NCBI GenBank assembly: GCA_020634935.1
Contig: JACKAT010000004.1
Coordinates: 192,972-256,971 of the forward strand
Source of the DNA: Anaerolineales bacterium
GTDB taxonomy: Bacteria > Chloroflexota > Anaerolineae > 4572-78 > J111
Reading direction: 5' to 3'
DNA: 64,000 nucleotides
This document shows positions 24,654 through 32,683 of this stretch, one piece after another (position 1 is the first letter of the stretch; each line of letters starts with the position of its first letter). Under the pieces are notes generated by a model. It made no database searches. It saw only the letters and a program-made list of their open reading frames with translations, and had not been told where the DNA came from. The position numbers and the translations under genes were made by a program.

Positions 24654-26468
24654 ATGATTAGACCCCGGCGGACTCAAAGCCCAGAACCCAACGATACCGA
24701 CCGGGTGCCGATTACCCGAAAGCGTCTAGGGGGGTACCGGCGCTTACTCTATTATGTACGTCCTTACCGGGCGCGGATGCTGGTGGCGTTGATCTCCCTA
24801 TCGCTGGGAACGCTGCTGGGGCTGACCATGCCGCTCATCATCCGCAGCGTGGTCGATGTCGTCTTCATTGAGCAAAGCCTCCCCCTCCTCAATCTTTATA
24901 CCCTACTCCTGGCCCTTATTTTTTTTACCCAGGCCGTTTTCAGCTTTATCAATCGCTACAATATGGGCTATACCGGCGAAAGAGTAGTGGCCGATATCCG
25001 GCAGCAGATCTACCGCCATTTGGTGTCGCTGTCGCTGCGTTTTTTTGCCGACCGGCGCACCGGTGAGATTGTCTCCCGCGTTACCAATGATGTCACCACC
25101 CTGCAGGCCGCCGTGACCGATAACCTGGTGACTCTCTTGCAGCAGAGTTTGACGCTGGTGGGGGGTATAGTCTTTTTGTTCTGGCTCGATTGGCGCTTAA
25201 CGGGTATTATTTTGTTAGGAGTCCCCATTGTAACCTTGACAATGGTTTATCTGGGCCGAAAAATTCGGCTGGCGGCGACAGACGTGCAAGACCGGCTGGC
25301 CGAAGCCTCGGCTACGATCGAAGAGAGCGTCGGCGGCATTCGTATCGTCAAATCGTTTGCCCGCGAAGCGTACGAAATCACCCGCTTCAATACCCAGATC
25401 GAGCAGACTTTTGAGGCCGCTTTGCGCCGGGTCAAGATATCGGCCTTTTTAGCGCCGATCATCGGCTTTATGGCTTTTATGTCAATTACGATCACAATCT
25501 GGTTTGGCGGCTTTGAGGTCATTCAAGGGCGGTTGTCGCCCGGCGGGTTGGTGGCCTATTTGATTTACACGATGCTGGTCGCCGGTCCCATTGCCGCTTT
25601 TTCGACGCTTTATGGGCAGTTTCAGGCCGCTTTGGGGGCAATCGAGCGCCTGTTTAGCCTACTGGACACGCCCGCCGAAATCACCGATGACCCCGATGCG
25701 GCGCCTTTACCCGACATTATCGGCCAAGTGACGTTTCATAATGTTAGCTTCGATTACGGCTCGGCCATTCCGGTGCTGCACCAGGTCAGTCTGGAGGTGC
25801 CGCCGGGTCGGGTGATCGCTTTGGTAGGACCGAGCGGAGCCGGCAAAACGACTTTAGTCAATCTCATTCCCCGCTTTTACGATGTCAGCGACGGCTGTAT
25901 CACCATTGATGGGCATGATATCCGGCGGGTCACCAACCTTAGCCTGCGGCAGCAGATCGGCATCGTACCTCAGGAAACAATCCTCTTTTCCGACACGATC
26001 CGCGAAAATATTCGCTACGGCAAATTGGACGCGACTCAAGCCGAAATCGAGGCCGCAGCCCAGGCGGCCAACGCCCACAATTTTATTTCAGCCATGCCTC
26101 AAGGCTATGAGACCCTGGTCGGCGAGCGCGGCATCAAGTTGAGCGGCGGTCAGCGCCAGCGGGTAGCGATTGCCCGCGCCATTCTTAAAGATCCGCGCAT
26201 TCTTATTTTAGACGAAGCGACCTCGTCCCTCGACAGCGAGTCGGAACAGTTGGTGCAGGAAGCGCTGGAGCATCTGATGCACTCACGGACCACTTTCGTT
26301 ATTGCCCACCGGTTGAGCACTATCAAAAACGCCGATTGGATCGTGGTGTTGGATCAGGGGCGCATCGTCGAGCAGGGCGCCCACGACAACCTGCTCAAAG
26401 ACGGTGGTTTGTATCACAAACTTCATACGATGCAGTTCAAACTTGATTTAGAGGAAAGCAGTTATTAG
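24654..26468 (+). CDS. ABC exporter, fused membrane and ATPase domains
   Basis: 604 residues, a half-transporter of the MsbA/LmrA/BmrA type that works as a dimer in the inner membrane. About six transmembrane helices lie in residues 35-320; the ATPase domain begins near 355, with Walker A GPSGAGKT (392-399), Q-loop PQET, signature LSGGQRQR (about 495), Walker B ILILDEATSSLD and switch His AHRLSTI. Substrates of such exporters are lipids, peptides or drugs; none is indicated here. It is a single gene, convergent with mazG, overlapping its end by 4 bp. The Shine-Dalgarno sequence is weak. Confidence 0.95.
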   Translation: MIRPRRTQSPEPNDTDRVPITRKRLGGYRRLLYYVRPYRARMLVALISLSLGTLLGLTMPLIIRSVVDVVFIEQSLPLLNLYTLLLALIFFTQAVFSFINRYNMGYTGERVVADIRQQIYRHLVSLSLRFFADRRTGEIVSRVTNDVTTLQAAVTDNLVTLLQQSLTLVGGIVFLFWLDWRLTGIILLGVPIVTLTMVYLGRKIRLAATDVQDRLAEASATIEESVGGIRIVKSFAREAYEITRFNTQIEQTFEAALRRVKISAFLAPIIGFMAFMSITITIWFGGFEVIQGRLSPGGLVAYLIYTMLVAGPIAAFSTLYGQFQAALGAIERLFSLLDTPAEITDDPDAAPLPDIIGQVTFHNVSFDYGSAIPVLHQVSLEVPPGRVIALVGPSGAGKTTLVNLIPRFYDVSDGCITIDGHDIRRVTNLSLRQQIGIVPQETILFSDTIRENIRYGKLDATQAEIEAAAQAANAHNFISAMPQGYETLVGERGIKLSGGQRQRVAIARAILKDPRILILDEATSSLDSESEQLVQEALEHLMHSRTTFVIAHRLSTIKNADWIVVLDQGRIVEQGAHDNLLKDGGLYHKLHTMQFKLDLEESSY

Positions 26469-27940
26469 CTTCCGATGTCGGCGTTTCCGGCCAGAATGGC
26501 CTTAGCCTGCTCCCACAATTGATCCATCTCAGCCAGCGTCATCTCTGACAGCCGTCGCCCTTGGGCCTCAGCTAAGGCCTCCATCTGTTTGAAACGCCGG
26601 GTAAAACGGGCATTGGTCAAGCGCAAGGCGCTCTCCGGATCGACCTTCTGCCAGCGGGCCAGATTGACAATGCAGAACAGCAGATCCCCTACTTCCGCCT
26701 CTAAGTGATCCGGTTCGGTCGCCTCGGCCACTTCGCGGGATTCTTCGTTGATTTTGTCCAGCACGCCTTCGACATCCGGCCACTCAAAGCCGACTCCCAC
26801 TGCTTTTTTGGAGATTGCCAGGGCTTCGGCCAGAGCAGGCAGCGCCTTGGCTACCCCATCGAGAGCCGACGGGTGGTTGTTTGTTTGCCCTTTAGCCGCC
26901 TTCTCCGCTTGTTTGATCGCCTCCCAGTGAACCTTGACTTCATCCGCATGGCTGACGTTGACATCGCCAAAAACGTGGGGATGTCGCCGCAGCATTTTGC
27001 GGTTGATATGATCGAGCACGGCGCCCATTTTGAATTCCCCGGTATCAGTGGCGATTTGGGTATGTAGGACAATTTGCAGCAGTAAGTCACCCAACTCTTC
27101 GGCCAGCGCCGCCGGGTCATCGGCATCGATGGTTTCCAATACCTCGTAAGCTTCTTCCAACAGGTAGGGACGCAGCGTTTGGTGGGTCTGTTTTCGATCC
27201 CAGGGACAACCATTGGGCGAACGCAAGTGAGCAATGATTTGCTGAAAGGTATTGAAGCCGCTCAGGTTCGTATCGGCCGGCAAGTAGAGAAAAGTCGGGG
27301 CGGCCAAGTAAGACTGGCTATCGATGTCAGACAGCGGGCCGGTCCAAATCCCCTCGGTTGGAGCGCCGGGGCTGTGAACTAAGGTCACGCTGAAATCATC
27401 GGGATAGGCGTTTAGCAGCGTCTTTTTAAGTTGAGCGGCCAACGCTTGATCGCTCATATATCGAACCAAGGCCGGGCGATCCGGCTCCAATAGGGGGTGG
27501 TAGAGCTGAGCCAATTCGTGAGCATCAATCAGTTGCAGGCTGTGGACTTCGGTCAAGTTGAGGGCGGCGACCACCGCCTCAAGGTAACTCAATCCAGGCA
27601 CAATCGTCACCGGTAGCCCGGCGGTTTTAGCTTCGGCACACAGATAGGGCGTAACCGGATCATCCAGGCGAGGGTGGCCCGGCACCGCCAGAATAAGTTC
27701 CCGCCGGCGCTGGCTTAACAACACCAATTCAACAGCAATCTGTTTGAATCGATCGGCGGCCGGATTAGATTGATCATGGTGAGGAGTCACATAGCGCAGC
27801 CGGCCCGGAATATCGGGCAGGCTGGGGTGAGAGGTGTATACGTAGACTTCAATAGCATAACGCAGGTATTGCACGGCGGCCTCAGTCCACAACTGGCTGT
27901 TGCCTGGCCCAAGGCCAATAATAGTGATTCCCGGACTCAT
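26465..27940 (-). CDS. mazG: Tetrapyrrole methylase-MazG fusion pyrophosphohydrolase
   Basis: 491 residues from the ATG at 27940, chosen because GAGGAG lies 7 nt upstream; a more upstream ATG overlaps that ribosome-binding site. Residues 1-210 have a tetrapyrrole (corrin/porphyrin) methylase fold (ITIIGLGPGNSQLW, PGHPRLDDP, TIVPGLSYLEAVVAAL). Residues about 240-485 hold two MazG-type repeats (CPWDRKQTHQTLRPYLLEEA, EELGDLLLQIVLH, EVGDLLFCIVNLARW), which hydrolyse NTPs to NMP and pyrophosphate with Mg2+ and clean the nucleotide pool. This YabN-like fusion is common in Firmicutes and Chloroflexota. The methylase part's function is unknown. Confidence 0.93.
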   Translation of the reverse strand: MSPGITIIGLGPGNSQLWTEAAVQYLRYAIEVYVYTSHPSLPDIPGRLRYVTPHHDQSNPAADRFKQIAVELVLLSQRRRELILAVPGHPRLDDPVTPYLCAEAKTAGLPVTIVPGLSYLEAVVAALNLTEVHSLQLIDAHELAQLYHPLLEPDRPALVRYMSDQALAAQLKKTLLNAYPDDFSVTLVHSPGAPTEGIWTGPLSDIDSQSYLAAPTFLYLPADTNLSGFNTFQQIIAHLRSPNGCPWDRKQTHQTLRPYLLEEAYEVLETIDADDPAALAEELGDLLLQIVLHTQIATDTGEFKMGAVLDHINRKMLRRHPHVFGDVNVSHADEVKVHWEAIKQAEKAAKGQTNNHPSALDGVAKALPALAEALAISKKAVGVGFEWPDVEGVLDKINEESREVAEATEPDHLEAEVGDLLFCIVNLARWQKVDPESALRLTNARFTRRFKQMEALAEAQGRRLSEMTLAEMDQLWEQAKAILAGNADIGS

Positions 27941-27956
27941 TGAGTAGCTCCTCATA

Positions 27957-28198
27957 AATAGTTAGTTGGGGAGGTGGTTAGTTGGATAGATGGTTGGTTG
28001 GCTAGCTGGCAGATATAACGTCTTAGTTTGTAGTAATGGCTTTAGCCGTTTTGAGTAACATCGCTAAAGCGGTCACGACGAACTATCCCGTTACTTATGT
28101 CCTGGTGAATTAGTTCGCAGCGATCCGTTTGGTTGACTGGCCCCCAACCGACTGACCATTCAACCAAATAACCATCTAACTAACTATCCAACCACCAC
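27957..28198. repeat. GGTTAGTTGGATAG micro-repeat arms around a 62-bp element
   Basis: The left arm (27957-28012) of GTTAGTTGGAT/GATGGTTGG units is complementary to the right arm (28142-28198). Between them, 28025-28086 is a small element with imperfect 23-nt inverted ends (TAGTTTGTAGTAATGGCTTT against GCTAAAGCGG...GAACTA). Here the patch separates divergent genes, so it is not a terminator. Confidence 0.7.
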
Positions 28199-28213
28199 AG
28201 ACTATTTTACTCG

Positions 28214-28242
28214 TTGACACCGAGTCGCCCAACTTTTATAAT
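28214..28242 (+). promoter_or_regulatory. Consensus sigma-70 promoter of the lipoprotein gene
   Basis: TTGACA (28214-28219), exactly 17 bp, TATAAT (28237-28242): a perfect consensus. ACTCG and CGAGT flank the -35 box and could be a small operator. The start near 28249 gives a 65-nt leader. Confidence 0.9.
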
Positions 28243-28313
28243 TGACTTACGACAACCAACAGATAATTCAGATTTAACTGAGCCACCATTGCCAAAATGC
28301 GGGAGAGACCAAC

Positions 28314-29657
28314 GTGCATCAGCAAAAATTTTTTATCATTACCTTAATCCTCCTAGTGACCTGTCTGGCCTGCGGTTACGGTTTTAGCACCGCTAAGATT
28401 ATCGGCACAACCTTATCCCGTGACGCCAACGGCGAAAACCCCACAACGACCTTTACCCCGGATGATACCTTTTATTATGTCGTCGATCTGGCTAACGCTC
28501 CGGACGATACCACCCTTAAAGCCGCCTGGACAGCAATCGATGAGGGAGGGAATAAGGTTCTGATCGATGAAGCGGAAATCATCTCCGGCAGCGGTCTGCT
28601 CACATTTGATCTCACCAGTGAGAAGTTGTGGCCGGTGGGCCATTACCAGATCGATCTGTTTATTAACAACGAATTGGAGCGAACCCAGGCGTTTGAAGTT
28701 GAAGCGCCGGGCATCGCCGCCGAGCTAACGGCCGCGCCTTCGCCTGAACCAACCGTTACCCCGGAACCCCCGGCCATTGACCAACCCCAAACATCCTTGG
28801 GCGATTTGGTACCACTCAATAATGCCTCAGCCGGAGACAGCCTGGCCGGTCAAATTGACCAGGCCGAAGTTTTACAGTTTCAAGACAAGCCTTACGTTCA
28901 TCCCTCCGGCGCTTTTACGATCCCTATCCCGGCCGGCTGGACCGTAAATACCGAACTGGATACCCTGAGCGAATTTGGCGATGACGGCTCGGTGATCGGT
29001 GTGGAATTTGCTGATGTAGGCTTGGAATTAGACGAAACAGGCATGGCCCAATTCATCGATCAGTACTTGGCCGATTTTTTTTCCTCTCAGCCCTATAAGG
29101 AGGTCACCCGTAAAGACCAACCGGACGGGAGTATTTATGTAGCAGTTACATTTGAATCCGAATCAGGACCAGCGGTCGACAGCGATTTTTTCTTTGAGCA
29201 GCGGGACAACATTGTATTTGTCCTGTATCTTTCAACCATAACCTATGATAAAATCAATGCAACCTGGAACGAAATTATTAGCGGGTACCAGGTCAATCCG
29301 CAAGCGCTGCGGCGAGCCACTGCCAGCCCTATACCCGCCACGGCAACCATCGTACCGCCGACCGCTACCCCAACCGTAAACCCCTTTACCCCGCCTCCGG
29401 GTGTGGCTCGGGTCTATTTACAGAACTTCTATTTCAATGAATACAACATCGATTTTGGCGACGGCCAAGGTTCGCTGCAGGTCATGCCGGGGGCCGTTGG
29501 TTTTTATCACGACCTGCCGCCGGGCCGCTACAACCCCGGTTTAAGCCTGCCCGGCGGAGGCGCTGCGAACATTCAACTTGAAATTGGGGCCAATCAAGCC
29601 TGGCTGATTGTGGTCGACAAAAACGCCCATATAAGCCAAAAACAGGTCTATCCTTAG
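28314..29657 (+). CDS. Secreted lipoprotein with Pro/Thr linkers
   Basis: 447 residues, GTG start with GGGAGA upstream. A signal peptide (LILLVTCLAC) has a lipobox with lipidated C20. A beta-rich N-terminal domain (about 25-135) is followed by a Pro-rich linker, a middle domain (about 190-325; PSGAFTIPIPAGWTV, a pattern common to lipoproteins with a photosystem II reaction-centre PsbP-like fold), a PT-rich linker and a C-terminal beta domain (about 365-447). The PsbP-like remark is tentative. It should be tethered outside the membrane. The perfect promoter suggests high expression. Function unknown. Confidence 0.85.
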   Translation: MHQQKFFIITLILLVTCLACGYGFSTAKIIGTTLSRDANGENPTTTFTPDDTFYYVVDLANAPDDTTLKAAWTAIDEGGNKVLIDEAEIISGSGLLTFDLTSEKLWPVGHYQIDLFINNELERTQAFEVEAPGIAAELTAAPSPEPTVTPEPPAIDQPQTSLGDLVPLNNASAGDSLAGQIDQAEVLQFQDKPYVHPSGAFTIPIPAGWTVNTELDTLSEFGDDGSVIGVEFADVGLELDETGMAQFIDQYLADFFSSQPYKEVTRKDQPDGSIYVAVTFESESGPAVDSDFFFEQRDNIVFVLYLSTITYDKINATWNEIISGYQVNPQALRRATASPIPATATIVPPTATPTVNPFTPPPGVARVYLQNFYFNEYNIDFGDGQGSLQVMPGAVGFYHDLPPGRYNPGLSLPGGGAANIQLEIGANQAWLIVVDKNAHISQKQVYP

Positions 29658-29708
29658 GTTATTGCCCTCTATCGGCGAATCCGGGCCTGTAGCGGCTCTG
29701 AACTTAAT

Positions 29709-29737
29709 TTGCCAGTCGTGAATAGGGATGATATAAT
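29709..29737 (+). promoter_or_regulatory. Promoter of the S1-domain gene
   Basis: TTGCCA (29709-29714), 17-bp spacer, TATAAT (29732-29737) with TG one base upstream. Transcription should start near 29744, giving a leader of about 95 nt that contains the hairpin at 29765-29820. Confidence 0.85.
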
Positions 29738-29764
29738 CGGCCTTCGTTCCAGTTTGCACAATTT

Positions 29765-29820
29765 GCGCTTCTAGAGAGAAAAATAAAAAAATTGGGACGT
29801 TTCTCTCAAATTAGAAGCGC
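29765..29820 (+). promoter_or_regulatory. 5' leader hairpin next to the S1 gene's ribosome-binding site
   Basis: GCGCTTCT (29765-29772) pairs with AGAAGCGC (29813-29820) and GAGAGAA (29774-29780) with TTCTCTC (29801-29807), giving a long stem with an A-rich loop. The AGGAGAG ribosome-binding site starts 8 nt after it. It could bind the encoded S1 protein and control its synthesis. Confidence 0.6.
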
Positions 29821-29837
29821 GTAGTCTAGGAGAGAAA

Positions 29838-30731
29838 ATGAGCACACAAAATTTAGCCACAGAAGAGCAAGCTGCCCAGGCAGCAGCGGGGGTGGACACC
29901 TCGGATACCCCCGCCGTAGATCCCCCGACTGATAACAGCCTCACCACTGAAGATACACCGGTCGTATCAACAGAACCCACCGAAACCGAAGATGTGAACT
30001 CAATCCTCGATCTTGAGCCAGGCCAAAAAATGGCCGGTAAGGTTAAAAACATTACCGATTTTGGGGCTTTTGTCGATATTGGTTTGCCTCAAGATGGGTT
30101 GGTTCATATCTCTGAGTTGTCTCGCAAAAAGGTAGAAAAAGTTACCGACGTTGTTTCAGTAGGGCAAGAGATTGAGGTTTGGGTCAAAAAAGTTGACCAA
30201 AAGCGTGGTCGTATTAGCTTGACCATGGTTAAGCCTATCTCCGTTCGGATTAGAGACATTGAAGAAGGGGCTGAACTAGAGGGGGTTGTAACCCGTTTGG
30301 AGACCTATGGGGCTTTTGTTGATATCGACAGCGAGCGGGATGGCCTGGTCCATATCTCACAAATCACCCACGAGTACATCGATACCCCAGGCGACGCTCT
30401 GACCGTGGGTGACACGGTCAAGGTCAAAGTGTTGAAAGTCAACAAGAAAAAGCGCCAAATAGATCTATCGATCAAAGCCCTAGTTGAACCGCCGGCCAAA
30501 GAACCGCCTAAAGAAGAAAAATATGAACCGGTCGTTCAAGTAGTTGAAGAACCGGTGGTGGAAGAAGCTGATGACGAGCCGGTCCCAACCGCCATGGCGA
30601 TGGCCTATGCGGCAATGCAAAACAAAATGCAAGGCGATCGCTCGGATAGAAACGATAAATCGAAAGACGACAAACGACGCCGTGAAATGGATGATATCGT
30701 CTCTCGAACGTTAGCCACCAATAACAAATAA
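29838..30731 (+). CDS. Two-S1-domain RNA-binding protein
   Basis: 297 residues. An acidic, low-complexity N-terminus (about 1-50, EDTPVVSTEPTETEDV) precedes two S1 domains (about 52-125 and 138-210), each with the VKNITDFGAFVDIGLPQDGL or VTRLETYGAFVDI signature, GLVHIS and a RISLTM/QIDLSI end. The tail is acidic then basic (DRSDRNDKSKDDKRRREMD). It resembles the short ribosomal protein S1-like proteins of Gram-positive and Chloroflexota bacteria, which bind single-stranded RNA and may aid translation or stability. It is a single gene with its own promoter, structured leader and terminator. Confidence 0.9.
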   Translation: MSTQNLATEEQAAQAAAGVDTSDTPAVDPPTDNSLTTEDTPVVSTEPTETEDVNSILDLEPGQKMAGKVKNITDFGAFVDIGLPQDGLVHISELSRKKVEKVTDVVSVGQEIEVWVKKVDQKRGRISLTMVKPISVRIRDIEEGAELEGVVTRLETYGAFVDIDSERDGLVHISQITHEYIDTPGDALTVGDTVKVKVLKVNKKKRQIDLSIKALVEPPAKEPPKEEKYEPVVQVVEEPVVEEADDEPVPTAMAMAYAAMQNKMQGDRSDRNDKSKDDKRRREMDDIVSRTLATNNK

Positions 30732-30741
30732 ATGACCAAAA

Positions 30742-30774
30742 AAGCCGATCCTGAGGATCGGCTTTTATTTTATT
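30742..30774 (+). terminator. Intrinsic terminator of the S1-domain gene
   Basis: AAGCCGATCC (30742-30751), loop TGA, GGATCGGCTT (30755-30764), then TTTATTTTATT. A textbook terminator 10 bp after the stop; the A-rich left side allows use by the opposing CHAD gene as well. Confidence 0.93.
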
Positions 30775-30822
30775 CAAAGCCAAGACCGGTCCGGTCCGGC
30801 CGATACCGTAGCGCTGACAGGG

Positions 30823-32292
30823 TTACAACACCGACACTGATTGAGCCAGCATCTTGCGAAACTCTCGCCGGTTGAAGCGATCCCAGGCTGCCGAAAATGA
30901 GACGAGTAGTTCATGGCGTTCATTTTGTTTGGCCGCAAGATAAGCCTCAATTTGCTCCAGGCTGTGCTGCGCTTCGGACGGTAATTGTTCTTGCTGGGCG
31001 GCAAAATTCTTCAAGAATTCTTTGATAATTTCAGCGGCCACTTCGGCATCGTGCAAATCACCCAAATGATCCTGCATGATTTTGGTCTCGGAAATTACCT
31101 GGCCGGCCTCCGGGCCTAACACCTCCTCCAAACATTCCAGGGTATAACGCAGCCGTTTGCAGGTAATGCGCAGTTGGTGCAGGGTACTAATGGGCGCCCC
31201 GTCGAGGACGGTCTCATAGGCCCGCACCTCAGCGTAGGTATCGTAAATCAGCATTGGCCCCATGTGGCGCAGTTGGTCCGGTTCCGGATTGTCACCTAAC
31301 TTGACCGGGTTGGCTCCCATCCCGGCCGTGTTGACAAATTTACCGAGCAACTTCTTGAATCGGCGATAATCGCGGCTGTCGAGATGGTCCATCATAGCCT
31401 GGCGTGCTTTATCTCGTTGGGCTTGCAGCATATCGAACAATGGCTGCAATTTTGCCTGCTCACTTTCCGCGATAGTTTCCTGATAATGATGCAGTTTCTC
31501 GATAAAAACGTCCAGGTCACGCACCGGCCCCAACGCCCGGCCGGTTTTTTTAAGACCCTGCAGCAGCGGTTTAGCTGACTTCTTGGTATAACTATCGCCA
31601 AAAACTTGGAAAGCCGCCCGCATGCGCCGGGTAGCCACTCGCATGTCGTGCAATTCCTCAATATCTTCTCCCAAACGCGTGCCCGTCTCATGCTTAAGCA
31701 GGTAATCAAAATGGAAGGTCAATACCTTGCGACCGGCCTCGGCCATGTTATCCGTTGGTTCTAAGCCCATTTTCGCTTGGATAGGAGGCGGGGCTGTTTT
31801 CTCTTTTTCGGCTTTCTTTTTCTTAGTTTTCTTAGGCAAATTTTTCACTTTTTTCTTCTTTTGCTCAATCGGTCCTTCAAGTGAGACTTGAACTTCAGCC
31901 AATCCAACCGATTGGAGTTCTACGGCTGGCTTGATTAACTGTTTCTGGCGTCCTTCGTACTTAAAGGAAACCGGTGTAACCTCGACTTCTACAACCTGAC
32001 CGGTCAGCTCTGGGACTTGGCTTTCCTCGGTCAGTTGATCATTGGTGGTATCGCTTTGGGATTCGTGATAACCTGGAAAAATCCCCATTCGCTGCTTAGC
32101 AAATTCCCGCTGCCAACGTTTCACGACTTTGACAGTTAAATCAACCTCAGCCGCGATATTTTCCGGTTTTTGACCGGCCTCGGTCATCAGGATAATCATG
32201 GCTCGCCGCGACACATTTTTAGTAGCAGTATCGGCTATAGTTTTGAGATTGACTTTTTCTAAAGGATTTAAATCAAACACGTTACTTCTCAC
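30823..32292 (-). CDS. HTH-CHAD protein (putative polyphosphate-associated)
   Basis: 489 residues. Residues about 12-70 have a homeodomain-like helix-turn-helix (RAMIILMTEAGQKPENIAAE, VDLTVKVVKRWQREF) like that of IS630-type transposases. A linker with a Lys-rich tract (about 165-195, KKKKVKNLPKKTKKKKAEKE) follows. The CHAD domain (about 195-480) is marked by conserved His/Arg helices: ELHDMRVATRRMRAAFQVF, ALGPVRDLDVF, LHQLRITCKRLRYTLE and LGDLHDAEVAAE. CHAD domains bind inorganic polyphosphate through these basic faces. A DNA-binding head on such a body suggests a link between polyphosphate and the nucleoid. It is convergent with the S1 gene and divergent from pccB. Confidence 0.9.
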   Translation of the reverse strand: MRSNVFDLNPLEKVNLKTIADTATKNVSRRAMIILMTEAGQKPENIAAEVDLTVKVVKRWQREFAKQRMGIFPGYHESQSDTTNDQLTEESQVPELTGQVVEVEVTPVSFKYEGRQKQLIKPAVELQSVGLAEVQVSLEGPIEQKKKKVKNLPKKTKKKKAEKEKTAPPPIQAKMGLEPTDNMAEAGRKVLTFHFDYLLKHETGTRLGEDIEELHDMRVATRRMRAAFQVFGDSYTKKSAKPLLQGLKKTGRALGPVRDLDVFIEKLHHYQETIAESEQAKLQPLFDMLQAQRDKARQAMMDHLDSRDYRRFKKLLGKFVNTAGMGANPVKLGDNPEPDQLRHMGPMLIYDTYAEVRAYETVLDGAPISTLHQLRITCKRLRYTLECLEEVLGPEAGQVISETKIMQDHLGDLHDAEVAAEIIKEFLKNFAAQQEQLPSEAQHSLEQIEAYLAAKQNERHELLVSFSAAWDRFNRREFRKMLAQSVSVL

Positions 32293-32683
32293 TTTTAGAG
32301 CTGGGCTCTGCTACCTAATTCTATTTTTTACAGGGGGAAAAGATTTGTAAAAAAAGTTTAACAAGTTATTAACTATAATTTTACAAAAAAAGGAGCGTCT
32401 TGCCAAATACGGTTCTACCCACCTTATTTGTGAAATTTAATACAACCACTGTTAAATTTATGCAAAATTTCATTAATGAATTATAATAATTCCGGTAAAT
32501 GAATTTTTATGTACATCGAAACGTTTTCTTAACTTTGGGGTTTAATCATTAGTGTGAAATATTTCACAGGGGGACAACCACTGATCATAATCCCATAGTT
32601 GCCTCTTCCACCCTCCATAATCTCATAAATTCATTGTCCCCGCATCTATCACCGTCAAAACAGTCACCCATCCGGAGGTACCC
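32293..32683. other. A/T-rich divergent intergenic region with a CRP-like site
   Basis: 391 bp between the CHAD gene and pccB. It contains TATAAT at 32482-32487 without a good -35 box, long A/T tracts, and the palindrome at 32553-32568. No coding frame is credible. Confidence 0.7.
32553..32568. promoter_or_regulatory. CRP/FNR-like operator palindrome
   Basis: TGTGAAATATTTCACA is a perfect 16-bp palindrome and exactly fits the TGTGA-N6-TCACA consensus of CRP-family regulators. It lies about 115 bp before the acyl-CoA carboxylase start. Whether the host's CRP/FNR relative uses this consensus is not known. Confidence 0.6.
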
